From JANJUB01 sp040081075 (lineage in GTDB: Bacteria; Armatimonadota; Fimbriimonadia; Fimbriimonadales; Fimbriimonadaceae), in the NCBI GenBank assembly GCA_040081075.1, contig JBEBHJ010000001.1:1-64000 (forward strand): 64,000 bases of DNA, in the 5' to 3' direction. The translations under genes and the position numbers were made by a program. Positions 1 to 8,444 of this stretch are shown piece by piece; the first letter of the stretch is position 1, and every line of letters begins with the position of its first letter. Under the pieces are notes generated by a model, which ran no database searches, was not told the DNA's origin, and saw only the letters and a program-made list of their open reading frames with translations.

Positions 1-1584
1 GGTGAATATGTCCTAACGACGGGCATCACACTTAAATCGAATGTTAGGATGATCGGCGATGGGATGCATGCGTCGGTCTTTAAGATTGATAACAGCTACT
101 CCCTTGTTGGCGCGCTGTTCAATGCTGCAGACAAGGATAACATGGAGTTTGAGGATCTCGGCTTTGAGGGAGCAACTCTAGCATCCAATCCTGCCATTCT
201 TTTGCGCTTCCAGTCCCTTAATGGTGATCATGGGGGAATCGCAATCCGACGATGCCGTTTTTACGACTTTGACAAAGCAGGACGCGTCATGGTTGACCTT
301 CAGGGGCCCGATGACGTGCTGTTTGAAAACTGCCTGTTTGACAAACTGTATATCGGGATTCGCAGTTCAGGGGCTAATCGCATAGCAAATAGGATCGTTT
401 GCATCGGTTGCGAGTTTCGCCGATTCACTCAAAACGCATCGGCTATGAATGTGGTCGACTTTGGAACCCGAGGCATTCAGTTTTATGACTGCCGATATCA
501 CACGCTCCATGCCGAGGACGTAAACTCGCCAAACGATAGCGCATTCCAACCGCTGCAGCTAACCGACTCGAAGACGGGCGATAAGTTTCACGATTACGCT
601 TCGATTTCGGCTTGCTACATCGAGGGAAGTGGCGAAGTTCACGACACTAATCCTCCGTACACCTCGCGAGGCACGGCCGACCAATTTGCCGTATACAATA
701 TGCGCGCATCAAGTGTTTTCGCCAATGTCTCGATAAAGGGCGGGGACAACGGCATCGCCCCCTGGTATAGTCGCAAATCGACGATTGCGGGAAACTATTG
801 TGACCGGAATAAGAACCACGGCATCGTAGGCCAAGGCGTGGATCGGATGACTTTCTTCGGCAACGTTTCAACTGACAATGGCGTGGGTGGCAATCCGAAT
901 CAAGGCGGCATCGCTTTGGTTACCCAGTATGGGACAAGTCAGCTCAGCTGCACGGCAAATCACATTGTCGGAAATGTTGTGTCTGGTGTGAACCAAAAGG
1001 GGATATCCCTTTATCTGGATCCGCCGTCAACTGGCGGAGTTGGAGTATTTGATACTTCGTGGGGTTTCTGTGGCTTTCCAATCGGCAGTTCGCTTGAGGC
1101 AGAGTCGGCACTGGTATCAGCGGGTGCAAACACACGCATAACCGGCACCACTCCGATGGATCGCCAGTTTGTTTGCGTTGACTTAGACGTGCCGCTCGCC
1201 ACGGCCGCCTCAAACCATGAGATCAGTAGCGACTCGCCGCCAGTACCCTTAGTCATTCCTACCGGTTCAGCTGTGCGTAGCGTTCAAGCGATCGTTCGCA
1301 AACCAACTAGTTCGCTTGGCGGCACCGCCCCCAAATTTGCCATCGGAACATCTGCCGACCCAAAGAAATATGGGCTTTCCAGCGGCAAGGGCTGGAATAC
1401 TGGGATCAATCAGCGGCAGAATTTCGTCGTCCCATCGGGCGGCGACACCCTCAAACTGTATGCCGTGGATACTAACGGCATTTACACCGGAAGCTTAACG
1501 ATTGGCGGATCGAACAATGTCGTCCGAGTAAAGATTATCTATGAATCTCCAGTTGCGGACCTCCCAAATTACGCTTCCCCCTAG
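1..1584 (+). CDS. Right-handed beta-helix protein, 5' end outside window
   Basis: The frame is open from base 1, so the gene begins upstream; the ATG at 49 is internal. Codons 1-16 continue the alignment with the paralogue at 3497-5140 (GEYVLTTGI against GEYIIDSAL, then GDGMHASVFK against GDGMRASVFK). The 527 visible residues are rich in short Asn/Gly/Val turns of the type IxxNxF, GNxxxxN and IxGNVxxxN, as in pectate-lyase-like parallel beta-helices. The last ~110 residues form a separate module shared with the paralogue (RSVQAIVRKPT, then SGKGWN, ending DLPNY). The substrate is unknown. It could be a polysaccharide lyase or hydrolase, or a surface adhesin; no catalytic residues can be assigned by eye. 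No signal peptide is visible in the part present. Confidence 0.75.
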   Translation, partial: GEYVLTTGITLKSNVRMIGDGMHASVFKIDNSYSLVGALFNAADKDNMEFEDLGFEGATLASNPAILLRFQSLNGDHGGIAIRRCRFYDFDKAGRVMVDLQGPDDVLFENCLFDKLYIGIRSSGANRIANRIVCIGCEFRRFTQNASAMNVVDFGTRGIQFYDCRYHTLHAEDVNSPNDSAFQPLQLTDSKTGDKFHDYASISACYIEGSGEVHDTNPPYTSRGTADQFAVYNMRASSVFANVSIKGGDNGIAPWYSRKSTIAGNYCDRNKNHGIVGQGVDRMTFFGNVSTDNGVGGNPNQGGIALVTQYGTSQLSCTANHIVGNVVSGVNQKGISLYLDPPSTGGVGVFDTSWGFCGFPIGSSLEAESALVSAGANTRITGTTPMDRQFVCVDLDVPLATAASNHEISSDSPPVPLVIPTGSAVRSVQAIVRKPTSSLGGTAPKFAIGTSADPKKYGLSSGKGWNTGINQRQNFVVPSGGDTLKLYAVDTNGIYTGSLTIGGSNNVVRVKIIYESPVADLPNYASP

Positions 1585-1602
1585 CCTACATGTGAATTTC
1601 CA

Positions 1603-3477
1603 ATGAACATCAATCCTTCACTGATAACCACAAGATTTTTGACTTGCCGAGGTACTGCTCTTGCAGTTATGCTTTCGTTGCTCGCAAGTAACGGCGCGCG
1701 GGCCCTAACGCTTGATGTTTACATGGTCAATGATTTGCAGATCACTTCTTTAGCCGCTGCCTCGAACGGCAGTCTGCTGTTTACCGGTAGCTCTAGCCGC
1801 GCTACCGAATGCCAGCTTAGAGTCCTGACAGCGTTCTCGGGTCCTGATGGAGGTTTCTACCTGTTCTCATCGCCTACCGTACCGGGAGAAGTTGCTCACG
1901 TTCCCGAACGCCCTGGGTTTCATCCTCACATGATCATGTCGTTAACCACTCCCTCAACGAGGGGAGTGCACGTGGTTTATGCCGCGGTCAATGGCAATGG
2001 TGGGCAAACTCGCGAATTCACGGACGCTCGTGGCCCAATTTGGGCTCTTGAGGATGGCATTTCCATCACGCTTCGACACGATGCGAACGTTTTGTGCGAG
2101 ATGCGACCAGATTCGGGCGCAAGATCAATCGCGGTGATTACCGTTCCGAACGAAGATTTAGCGGGGGCAACGATTAGGTCTTACCCCCTGCCAGAAGGAG
2201 CCGTTATTCTTGATCGTGCGCCCACGCCAACCGGTGGATTCGTCTTGTTGGCGGGGAGTGAAGCAGCGGCATCAAGCTACTACATAGCGCCTGACGGAAC
2301 GCTGAGCGGCCCTTTCTTCGTAGGCCCAGCTTCGCAGGTGACCTACTCAGATCGAAACGGCGGGACGATCCTCACGGCGGGGCGCACGCCAAGCGGCAAC
2401 ATGTTCTTTACGAAAGGGCCAACAAACGGCCCATTTGTGGCTTCGCGAACTCAGGCGCACCCGTTCGGGTCCCTCAACTTTGCTTTCAAGTGCGCCTTTG
2501 TTCAATCTAACGGAGCCGTATGGTGGGGTGGTTCTTTTGCAACCCTGGCGGGAGATACCGATGGATTCATCGGGTCTTCGGATGACACTAACTTGAGGCC
2601 ACTCGAAAATGAATCGGTGGTTGGAAGTACTTCAGCCGACGAATCCGTTCGCTCCATCGCCGTTGAGCCGGGCGGGGTGGGCGTGGTCGCGGCCGACGGG
2701 GTTGTTAGGATGTTTGATTCGCTCACCGGCTTGACAATGGCTAGCTATCCCCCCGTGCCCGATCCATCCATCGAGTTTCGTGAGGTTGCGATGAAGCCCT
2801 ATGCCTCGGGACCAGTTGCTTCATTCGGATTCGGAGCACCTTTCTCTCAGTTCGGTGTAAGCGGCTTCGACCCTCGAACGGGTTCAAGTTCGATCGTCGC
2901 CTTGTCGCTCAAAGGAGAACTAAAACAAGCGACCACGCCGTTGCCTGCCTACATAGGAGGCACCAGCCCGACGATGCACGTCGAGCTTTATCAATATCCA
3001 GTTTCGCCTACTTCCTACCCGCTATCTTCGAGTTCAGCGGCAGTGCGCGGACCAGCGACGGTGGACTTCTCCGGGTTCATCCGCAGAAAGTCCGTATCCT
3101 TGATCACGGCTCCAGTAGCCTCGGCTGAGGATGTCGAAATCACTCTTGGCGGGCCAAACAGATCAACGATCGCGCGGTTCCGCCTCTTGCCGCCGACGCC
3201 CTACTTCTTCACCCCATCCTCCTTAACTCTGCGAGGAGGGGATTCTGGCGTGCTGCGTCTTTCGCTCAACGGAAAAGCCCCTACGGGGGGCTTGCCGGTC
3301 CCCTTGTCATCTGATGGCCCGGAAGCCATTCCGCCCACGAACGTGATCGTGCCCGCTGGCCTGTATTCTCGTAGCTTCATCGTGCGCACGCTCCCAGTTG
3401 TGACGACCGTTACCCGTGCGGTAACCGCCACTTATGACAGCGTAACTCGTTCGGCCACCGTAACCATCAATCCCTAA
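1603..3477 (+). CDS. Secreted protein with C-terminal Ig-like domain
   Basis: This 624-residue protein begins with an apparent signal peptide (basic start, hydrophobic ALAVMLSLLASNGARA, cleavage near residue 34). The middle has repeated Gly/Ser-rich strands, possibly a beta-propeller, but I cannot name the fold. The last ~95 residues form an Ig-like beta-sandwich: a strand with GGDSGVLRLSLNGKAP, a VPAG turn, then ATYDSVTRSATVTI. Such domains are frequent in secreted Armatimonadota and Planctomycetota proteins. It lies 18 bases after the first beta-helix gene and 19 before the second, all on one strand, so the three are probably cotranscribed. There is no clear Shine-Dalgarno sequence before the ATG. 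Function unknown. Confidence 0.7.
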   Translation: MNINPSLITTRFLTCRGTALAVMLSLLASNGARALTLDVYMVNDLQITSLAAASNGSLLFTGSSSRATECQLRVLTAFSGPDGGFYLFSSPTVPGEVAHVPERPGFHPHMIMSLTTPSTRGVHVVYAAVNGNGGQTREFTDARGPIWALEDGISITLRHDANVLCEMRPDSGARSIAVITVPNEDLAGATIRSYPLPEGAVILDRAPTPTGGFVLLAGSEAAASSYYIAPDGTLSGPFFVGPASQVTYSDRNGGTILTAGRTPSGNMFFTKGPTNGPFVASRTQAHPFGSLNFAFKCAFVQSNGAVWWGGSFATLAGDTDGFIGSSDDTNLRPLENESVVGSTSADESVRSIAVEPGGVGVVAADGVVRMFDSLTGLTMASYPPVPDPSIEFREVAMKPYASGPVASFGFGAPFSQFGVSGFDPRTGSSSIVALSLKGELKQATTPLPAYIGGTSPTMHVELYQYPVSPTSYPLSSSSAAVRGPATVDFSGFIRRKSVSLITAPVASAEDVEITLGGPNRSTIARFRLLPPTPYFFTPSSLTLRGGDSGVLRLSLNGKAPTGGLPVPLSSDGPEAIPPTNVIVPAGLYSRSFIVRTLPVVTTVTRAVTATYDSVTRSATVTINP

Positions 3478-3496
3478 GTTCAACCCGAGTATTCCC

Positions 3497-5140
3497 ATGC
3501 CCCCTACCTACGTCAACATACCCTCTGGCACGTCCCGAATCGACATCCAAACCGCAATAACCGGCATGACCGCCGGTGGCACCATGCACTTCGCAGCTGG
3601 CGAGTATATCATTGATTCCGCTCTCAATCTCCTCCCAAACATCCGGTTTGTTGGAGACGGGATGCGTGCCTCGGTGTTCAAACTCACCGCTGGGAGTGCC
3701 ACTCCCTTCGAGGCCGTAAATCTTAGCAACATCTCTTTCGAAAACCTTGGATTTGTATATGAGGGCGGAACGTTTAGCTACATCGTTAGAGGCACAACCA
3801 CCTCAGGCAATCATGGGAACATCGTTGTCAAGAACTGTCGATTCTCGAATTTCAACGCAAGCAGTAGATTCTGCATCGACTTTAAGGATGTCAACGACTG
3901 TCGAGTAGATGGGTGCCAATTCGAAAACGTGTGGTGCGGAGTCAGCATTCGCGCGGGAACCAAGGACGTTTATCGAAACACGTGCTTCAACTGCGACTTC
4001 AAGAACTTTGAATATGCGGGAGTTTATGCAACGTTGGTATCGCCCTATTGCACGTTTGGCACTTCCGTGATTGGTTGCCGCGCTTCCAAGACAAATGTGG
4101 TTGCGAGCGGCGGCCTAGCCAACCCAATTCTGTTCAACGGTCCGCGCGCAACTCCGATCGTGGCTTGGCATATGGATGTCCTTATCGCCAACAATGTGAT
4201 CATCGGCCCTGGGGCTGCCTACTCAGTAGGAACGGTCTCAACCAGCGACCAGTTCTACCTTTCAAATCTGAATGGAGGGGTGGTGGCTGGAAACATTGCT
4301 GCTCAGGGTGGGGCGAACGGGATGCTCATTTGGGCGAGCAACAAAGTTGCGATTTGCGCGAATCAGTGCGACAAGAACTATGCGAATGGCATATTGGGCA
4401 CAGGCATTTCCAATTGTGCGATGACGGGCAACGTTTGTACAAACAATGGTTCGTCCGCATCAAGTGAAGACGCCGGGATCGCTCTCAACCCAGATATGGG
4501 AGTCGATCTAGCCACCTCGAACAATCTGCTTGTCGGCAATTTGTGCACCGACGATCAAACAACAAAGCTTCAGAATTACGGCATTTTTACCTTCCTGTCC
4601 GCGGGCAGTGGAGCGAGCGTATCTAACACCACCGCAGGGGCCAATCGCGTTACTGGCAATGTGACGGCGGGCGAGGAGGTCATTGACCAAAGCATTAACG
4701 ACTTTGGGAGCGATGGTCTCTACGGATCTTTGGCTCAAGATCCTCAATTTGAGGTGTATGATGCGGAAATCACGATTCCCGCTTCAACATCAATTCCATC
4801 TGCTGGATATTCGCTGGGATATGCGATACCAGCGGGGACGGTGCTAAGATCAGTTCAGGCAATCATTCGCAAACCAACTGCCAGTGTGTTTACAAGCGGC
4901 AGCACCGGTACGGCATTTAGCATCGGATATGACAGTAGCCACGCCGCAGAGTATGGAACTTCAACCGGAAAAGTTTGGAACTCGAAGATTACGCATCGCT
5001 CTGTTGCGCTGAATGCGAGCGCAGTGCCCTTGCTCCTGTTCCCCGTAGGAGGCACGCTAACCATCGGCACCTCGGCCTTGGTCTTGCGATTGAAAGTGAC
5101 TTACGAACGTGCCGTTGACCCGCTACCAATCTACACCTAG
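3497..5140 (+). CDS. Right-handed beta-helix protein, paralogue of first gene
   Basis: A complete 547-residue member of the same family as the gene at 1-1584. The N-terminus (IPSGTSRIDIQTAITGM, then GEYIID and GDGMRASVFK) resembles the first coils of pectate-lyase-superfamily proteins. About 350 residues of beta-helix coils follow (GCQFENVW, NCDFKNFEY, CDKNYANGI, GNVCTNNG). The C-terminal module of ~110 residues (RSVQAIIRKPT, SGxxGTAF, GKVWN, ending DPLPIY) is conserved with the paralogue. No signal peptide is visible, which is odd for this fold; export may need a non-Sec route. Its stop overlaps that of purK by four bases (CTAG). Confidence 0.75.
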   Translation: MPPTYVNIPSGTSRIDIQTAITGMTAGGTMHFAAGEYIIDSALNLLPNIRFVGDGMRASVFKLTAGSATPFEAVNLSNISFENLGFVYEGGTFSYIVRGTTTSGNHGNIVVKNCRFSNFNASSRFCIDFKDVNDCRVDGCQFENVWCGVSIRAGTKDVYRNTCFNCDFKNFEYAGVYATLVSPYCTFGTSVIGCRASKTNVVASGGLANPILFNGPRATPIVAWHMDVLIANNVIIGPGAAYSVGTVSTSDQFYLSNLNGGVVAGNIAAQGGANGMLIWASNKVAICANQCDKNYANGILGTGISNCAMTGNVCTNNGSSASSEDAGIALNPDMGVDLATSNNLLVGNLCTDDQTTKLQNYGIFTFLSAGSGASVSNTTAGANRVTGNVTAGEEVIDQSINDFGSDGLYGSLAQDPQFEVYDAEITIPASTSIPSAGYSLGYAIPAGTVLRSVQAIIRKPTASVFTSGSTGTAFSIGYDSSHAAEYGTSTGKVWNSKITHRSVALNASAVPLLLFPVGGTLTIGTSALVLRLKVTYERAVDPLPIYT

Positions 5141-6279
5141 TCAGTTTGGCCCTTCCAAAACAACACACGCGCCTGGATTGCGGCTTCCTTAATGTCGCCT
5201 TGAGTTGCATTGATGTGCCCGACTTTGCGGCCGGGGCGGGGGGACTTGCCGTACCAGTGAACATGGGTTCCGGGGATGGTGAGGCCACGGGAGATGGCGG
5301 CGGGGAGATCGAATTTGACCTCACCCCCCGGCCCCCTCCCCGCATGCAGTGAGGGGGAGAGCAAGTTTGCCATGCAAACCGGATTGCCTTCCATTTGCGC
5401 TGGCACGGGAAATCCCATCGCCAATCGCATATGCATCTCGAACTGGCTAATCCCGCCCCAATCGAGGGTGTAGTGCCCGGTGTTGTGGGGCCGAGGGGCA
5501 ATTTCGTTCACAGAGATGTTCCCGTTTTGATCCTCAAAGAGCTCTGCTCCAAACAACCCGTATCCTTGGACGGCTTCAACGGCCGCAATCGCTATATCAG
5601 AAGCATCTACGTTGGCCGGATAAACAAGGTCACAAACGTGGTTAGTTTGAACGGTCTCCATGGTTGGATAGGCACCGGTCACGGATGGCGAGCGATAGAC
5701 CATGACCGCGAGTTCGCGACGAAATGACACAAATTCCTCGGCATACCAGCCGGGTTGGCTTTCATCAAAGGTAAACGGCTCATCCCAAACTGGGCGCAGT
5801 TCATCGAATTCTTTCCGTGTGCGGGCGTATCGCGTGCCTTTGCCGTCGTAGCCACCGAATCTGGATTTAAGGACGACGGGGAACGGGAGATCAGAGTCAA
5901 TCCGAAAGGCTTTTGGGCTCGGCACTCCTGCTTTCGTCAAGGCCGCACGCTGGGCGAATTTATCTTGGATCGTTGCCAGAGTATCAATAGATGGGACAAT
6001 GTTTCCTTCGTGAAAGTTGGCTAGAACGCAGGCTTGTCGAAGGGCTTGGGCGGGGATGAACTCATTCTCAAGCGTCACCTTCTCGCTCTTATACATCAGC
6101 TCAGCGATCGCTTTGGGGTCGCTTAGCGAACCGACCAAGCTGGGGGCAATTTGGCTAGAACACGAGTCGGCGGAAGGATCAAGGGAAAGGCAATCGAGCC
6201 CCATTCTTTGGGCGGCCTGAATACTCATTCGAGCCAGTTGCCCTCCGCCTAGAAATCCCAAATGCGCGCGTTCGCTCAA
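5137..6279 (-). CDS. purK: N5-carboxyaminoimidazole ribonucleotide synthase (PurK)
   Basis: ATP-grasp enzyme that carboxylates AIR with bicarbonate and ATP to N5-CAIR in purine synthesis; PurE (36012-36470) would act next but lies 30 kb away. The N-terminal GFLGGGQLARM nucleotide-site motif, KSRFGGYDGKG, the ELFEDQNG metal-site segment and NEIAPRPHNTGHY are all present, and the 380 residues fit the family. Residues ~308-320 (SPSLHAGRGPGGE) are not a family feature and look like a translated palindromic repeat (see 5319-5361). The start is TTG with no Shine-Dalgarno sequence; a TAAACT lies 7 bases upstream, so the mRNA may be leaderless. The gene diverges from the ORF at 6352. Confidence 0.93.
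   Translation of the reverse strand: MSERAHLGFLGGGQLARMSIQAAQRMGLDCLSLDPSADSCSSQIAPSLVGSLSDPKAIAELMYKSEKVTLENEFIPAQALRQACVLANFHEGNIVPSIDTLATIQDKFAQRAALTKAGVPSPKAFRIDSDLPFPVVLKSRFGGYDGKGTRYARTRKEFDELRPVWDEPFTFDESQPGWYAEEFVSFRRELAVMVYRSPSVTGAYPTMETVQTNHVCDLVYPANVDASDIAIAAVEAVQGYGLFGAELFEDQNGNISVNEIAPRPHNTGHYTLDWGGISQFEMHMRLAMGFPVPAQMEGNPVCMANLLSPSLHAGRGPGGEVKFDLPAAISRGLTIPGTHVHWYGKSPRPGRKVGHINATQGDIKEAAIQARVLFWKGQTD
5319..5361. repeat. GC-rich palindromic repeat inside purK
   Basis: This stretch of C-runs then G-runs around GCATGC reads CCTCACCCCCCGGCCCCC, then GAGGGGGAGAG. It matches the style of dispersed intergenic palindromes found in many Gram-negative and environmental genomes, whose translation typically gives SPSPxxGRGxGGE. 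Here the purK frame reads SPSLHAGRGPGGE at a place where PurK proteins normally run straight from the NLLG-type strand into the next segment. Base composition differs sharply from the flanks. I saw no second copy in the window. Confidence 0.55.
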
Positions 6280-6339
6280 GGAATCCAGTTTACTGGTTGA
6301 ATCGGGAAAACTTCTCGCCCGAAATCGGGAAAGGTGCGT

Positions 6340-6352
6340 TACAATACAACCA
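6340..6352 (+). promoter_or_regulatory. -10 box placed for a leaderless transcript
   Basis: TACAAT at 6340-6345 is followed by exactly six bases and then the ATG at 6352. With a usual start of transcription about 7 bases past the -10 box, the mRNA would begin at the A of the ATG. The same TACAAT-N6-ATGGG arrangement occurs before infA. No convincing -35 box and no Shine-Dalgarno sequence are visible. Two direct copies of ATCGGGAAA (6301-6309, 6324-6332) lie upstream in the purK divergent region. Confidence 0.4.
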
Positions 6353-6831
6353 TGGGCGTGGCAGTTTGGGTCGGGGTCGTCGCAAACTCCGAAGATCGCT
6401 TGAGGGTTTTCATTACTCGAGACCTCCCCGGTGAGCTGTTTTTCCTTCGGTCTAAGTGGAAACTCAGAGTTGTTGACCTGGACGCTTTTCTTACTTACAG
6501 AGAAGCGAATCGCCGGTTTAGGGAACTTGAGAATGCCAGCCCAGATGCGCTACGCAAATTCATTGACGAGAGAAATCCCAAGTGGAATGATCTTATGCCT
6601 GAACCGGTCGCGGCGGGCGAACCAAGCAAGCCTCTTATCACACGCCCCATCCCAATCGAATTCCGACCGGAAACCTGGATACTTGGGGATGCGATGTGGA
6701 AATTGCGCAGTTTGCCACCCGATGATTTGCCGCCGGGGCTCGGCGGAGTTGGGGCGCGTTTGCCAGTCGGTCCCGGTCCACGAGCAGTTTCTGATGCAAA
6801 AGAATGGCCGCAAGAACTGACAACTGTTTAG
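6352..6831 (+). CDS. Hypothetical protein, possible degenerate GIY-YIG-like domain
   Basis: A 159-residue protein; the start at 6352 is chosen because of the TACAAT box six bases upstream (an in-frame ATG at 6334 lies before that box). The first ~85 residues have the order of a small UPF0213-type GIY-YIG domain: VWVGVV strand, then ITRDLPGEL, a strand ending VVDLDAFLTYREANRRFREL, and finally NPKWNDL. The GIY and YIG tyrosines and the catalytic Arg/Glu are not evident, so nuclease activity is unlikely. The Pro-rich C-terminal half is unrecognised. It ends 2 bases before the stop of the convergent gene at 6834. The family link is an inference from motif spacing. Confidence 0.5.
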   Translation: MGVAVWVGVVANSEDRLRVFITRDLPGELFFLRSKWKLRVVDLDAFLTYREANRRFRELENASPDALRKFIDERNPKWNDLMPEPVAAGEPSKPLITRPIPIEFRPETWILGDAMWKLRSLPPDDLPPGLGGVGARLPVGPGPRAVSDAKEWPQELTTV

Positions 6832-6833
6832 CG

Positions 6834-7661
6834 CTAGAGGAACAGCTCATTCAAGCTTAGGGAGTCATAGACTTGCTCCGGTCTTATCGGGACGTTTCTA
6901 GTCTCAAGCAAATCTTGTTGCCTGACGGCCCCGACTATTTCAAACGCTTTTACCGCCGTGCCCGCCCCCTTGGCCCGGTGATCTAGCCACTCTAAGACCG
7001 GATCAGGACCGGCCGAGTCAGGGTTGGCGAACTCGATCAACAGGCACGACTGTTCGTAGCTCGGCATCATATAAGCGCAGCACGTGACCCCTTCAAAAAC
7101 TGGGTCAAGCTCTTCCCTTCGTGTGTTGATATCACGGGCTCGGGATTGCGCAAAATGAGGAAACTCTTCTTCGAATGTTGCGGCGATTGTAACGAAAAAG
7201 GGCCGAACCCGAACAATGCTCACGCCAAGGGTCTCGTGACACCGTGTCGGTCCAAAAAGCGGGGAGAGCTCAGGTTCTAACAACCCTCCGAACCCGCGAT
7301 CCCTTAAGCCCTGATCAGCTCGAAAAACTGGGATTCCAAAATCAGTGGCAAAAGACTCGGAAAAGGCATCGGCATCATCAGCGCTGGTTGATATCCAATC
7401 GCATTGGTCCATCGCTCCAATCCTTGGATGCTCCCCAGCGTGTTTTTGCAGGTTGATGCGCTCAAATGCGAGTTCACAAATGTTGAGAACGAAAGGAGAG
7501 ACGTCAGGGAAACTGCCCGATAGGCTGATCCAGGTTCGGTTTGCGTCCAAGTCGCTCCTCAGGTCGTGAAGGTGCACAGTTTCGGGTAGGTCGTCTTGAA
7601 TTCTACGCACCAAGTCGCGATCTCGCCCGAACGAGAACGCAAGCTGCACCAATGCGCTCAA
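6834..7661 (-). CDS. Glutamate formiminotransferase-like protein
   Basis: 275 residues resembling the N-terminal formiminotransferase domain of FTCD, which moves a formimino group from formiminoglutamate to tetrahydrofolate. Visible landmarks: FSFGRD near the N-terminus, the hallmark HAGEHPRIGAMD at residues 74-85 (family form HxGEHPRxGA, containing the catalytic His), and FGPTRCHETLG. There is no cyclodeaminase domain. No histidine-utilisation genes are nearby; folD at 12345 is the only other folate gene. The start is TTG, three bases after the fabI stop, so it is the last gene of a Lon-N/fabI operon. Conservation outside the His motif is modest, so a divergent role is possible. Confidence 0.7.
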   Translation of the reverse strand: MSALVQLAFSFGRDRDLVRRIQDDLPETVHLHDLRSDLDANRTWISLSGSFPDVSPFVLNICELAFERINLQKHAGEHPRIGAMDQCDWISTSADDADAFSESFATDFGIPVFRADQGLRDRGFGGLLEPELSPLFGPTRCHETLGVSIVRVRPFFVTIAATFEEEFPHFAQSRARDINTRREELDPVFEGVTCCAYMMPSYEQSCLLIEFANPDSAGPDPVLEWLDHRAKGAGTAVKAFEIVGAVRQQDLLETRNVPIRPEQVYDSLSLNELFL

Positions 7662-7664
7662 GGC

Positions 7665-8429
7665 TTACATACCCACGATGTTGTAGCCGTTATCGATGAA
7701 AATGATCTGACCGGAAACTCCATGGCTTAAATCGCTCAAAAGATAGACGGCAGAACCAGCCACTTCCTTCTGGCCAAAAGGCTGTTTTAGAGGTGCTCTA
7801 TCGTGAACGTATTCGATCATTTCTAACAAGCCCTTTACACCGCGCGCGGCAACCGTGTTGATGGGGCCTGGGGATAGCGTGTTGACCCGAATACCTCGAA
7901 CTCCTAAGTCGAAAGCCAAATATCGAACTTCGGCTTCGAGGGCGGCTTTGGCTACGCCCATGATGTTGTAGTTGCCAACCGCTCGAGTTGATCCTAAATA
8001 GCTAACCGTAACAACCGAACCGCCATCGTTCATCACTGGCTCAAGGGCTCGACACAATTTGACAAGCGAATACGCCGAGACTTCTAAAGCAGTCTTGAAT
8101 CCATCCTGGCTGGTATCAATGAACCTTCCTTGCAAGTCTTCGCGGTTCGCAAATGCGGCGGAATGAACTAAGAAATCGATTTTGCCGTACTTTTCCGCGA
8201 CTTGCGCGGCCAACGACCCCAACTGCGCGTCATCTTGAAAATCGCAAACAAATGATGCGAAACGGGGATCATCTTTTATGAGACCATTCACCCGCTCAAG
8301 CATTCGCTCGTTTTGCCCACCGATTCCTACCTGCGCCCCATGGTTCGCGGCAGCTTCGGCGATGGACCAACCGATGCTCTTTTCATTGGTGACACTGAGA
8401 ACTAAACCCTTCTTGCCTTCTAAAAGCAT
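7665..8429 (-). CDS. fabI: Enoyl-[acyl-carrier-protein] reductase (NADH), FabI type
   Basis: A 254-residue short-chain dehydrogenase that carries out the last reduction of fatty-acid elongation in the cytoplasm. FabI features are visible: the LVLSVTNEKSIGWSIA cofactor loop (FabI-type GxxxxxSI(A/G)), catalytic Y154 and K161 spaced by six residues, plus Y144, and a C-terminal VSGQIIFIDNG. Length matches the family. It starts 15 bases after the upstream Lon-N gene and is followed closely by the formiminotransferase-like gene. No other fab genes are in the window. Confidence 0.93.
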   Translation of the reverse strand: MLLEGKKGLVLSVTNEKSIGWSIAEAAANHGAQVGIGGQNERMLERVNGLIKDDPRFASFVCDFQDDAQLGSLAAQVAEKYGKIDFLVHSAAFANREDLQGRFIDTSQDGFKTALEVSAYSLVKLCRALEPVMNDGGSVVTVSYLGSTRAVGNYNIMGVAKAALEAEVRYLAFDLGVRGIRVNTLSPGPINTVAARGVKGLLEMIEYVHDRAPLKQPFGQKEVAGSAVYLLSDLSHGVSGQIIFIDNGYNIVGM

Positions 8430-8444
8430 GAGCTGAGCGTACCC

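Noticed and set aside
1..5140. Phage tailspike cluster
   Set aside because: Beta-helix fold alone is not specific, and no capsid, tail or lysis genes flank it.
4989..5501. 170-codon minus-strand ORF over the beta-helix end and purK
   Set aside because: Overlaps conserved purK in another frame; low-complexity Pro/Arg/Ser translation.
6301..6332. Two direct copies of ATCGGGAAA between purK and the divergent ORF
   Set aside because: Nine-base repeats at 23-base offset are suggestive of an operator, but too short to support without other genomic copies.
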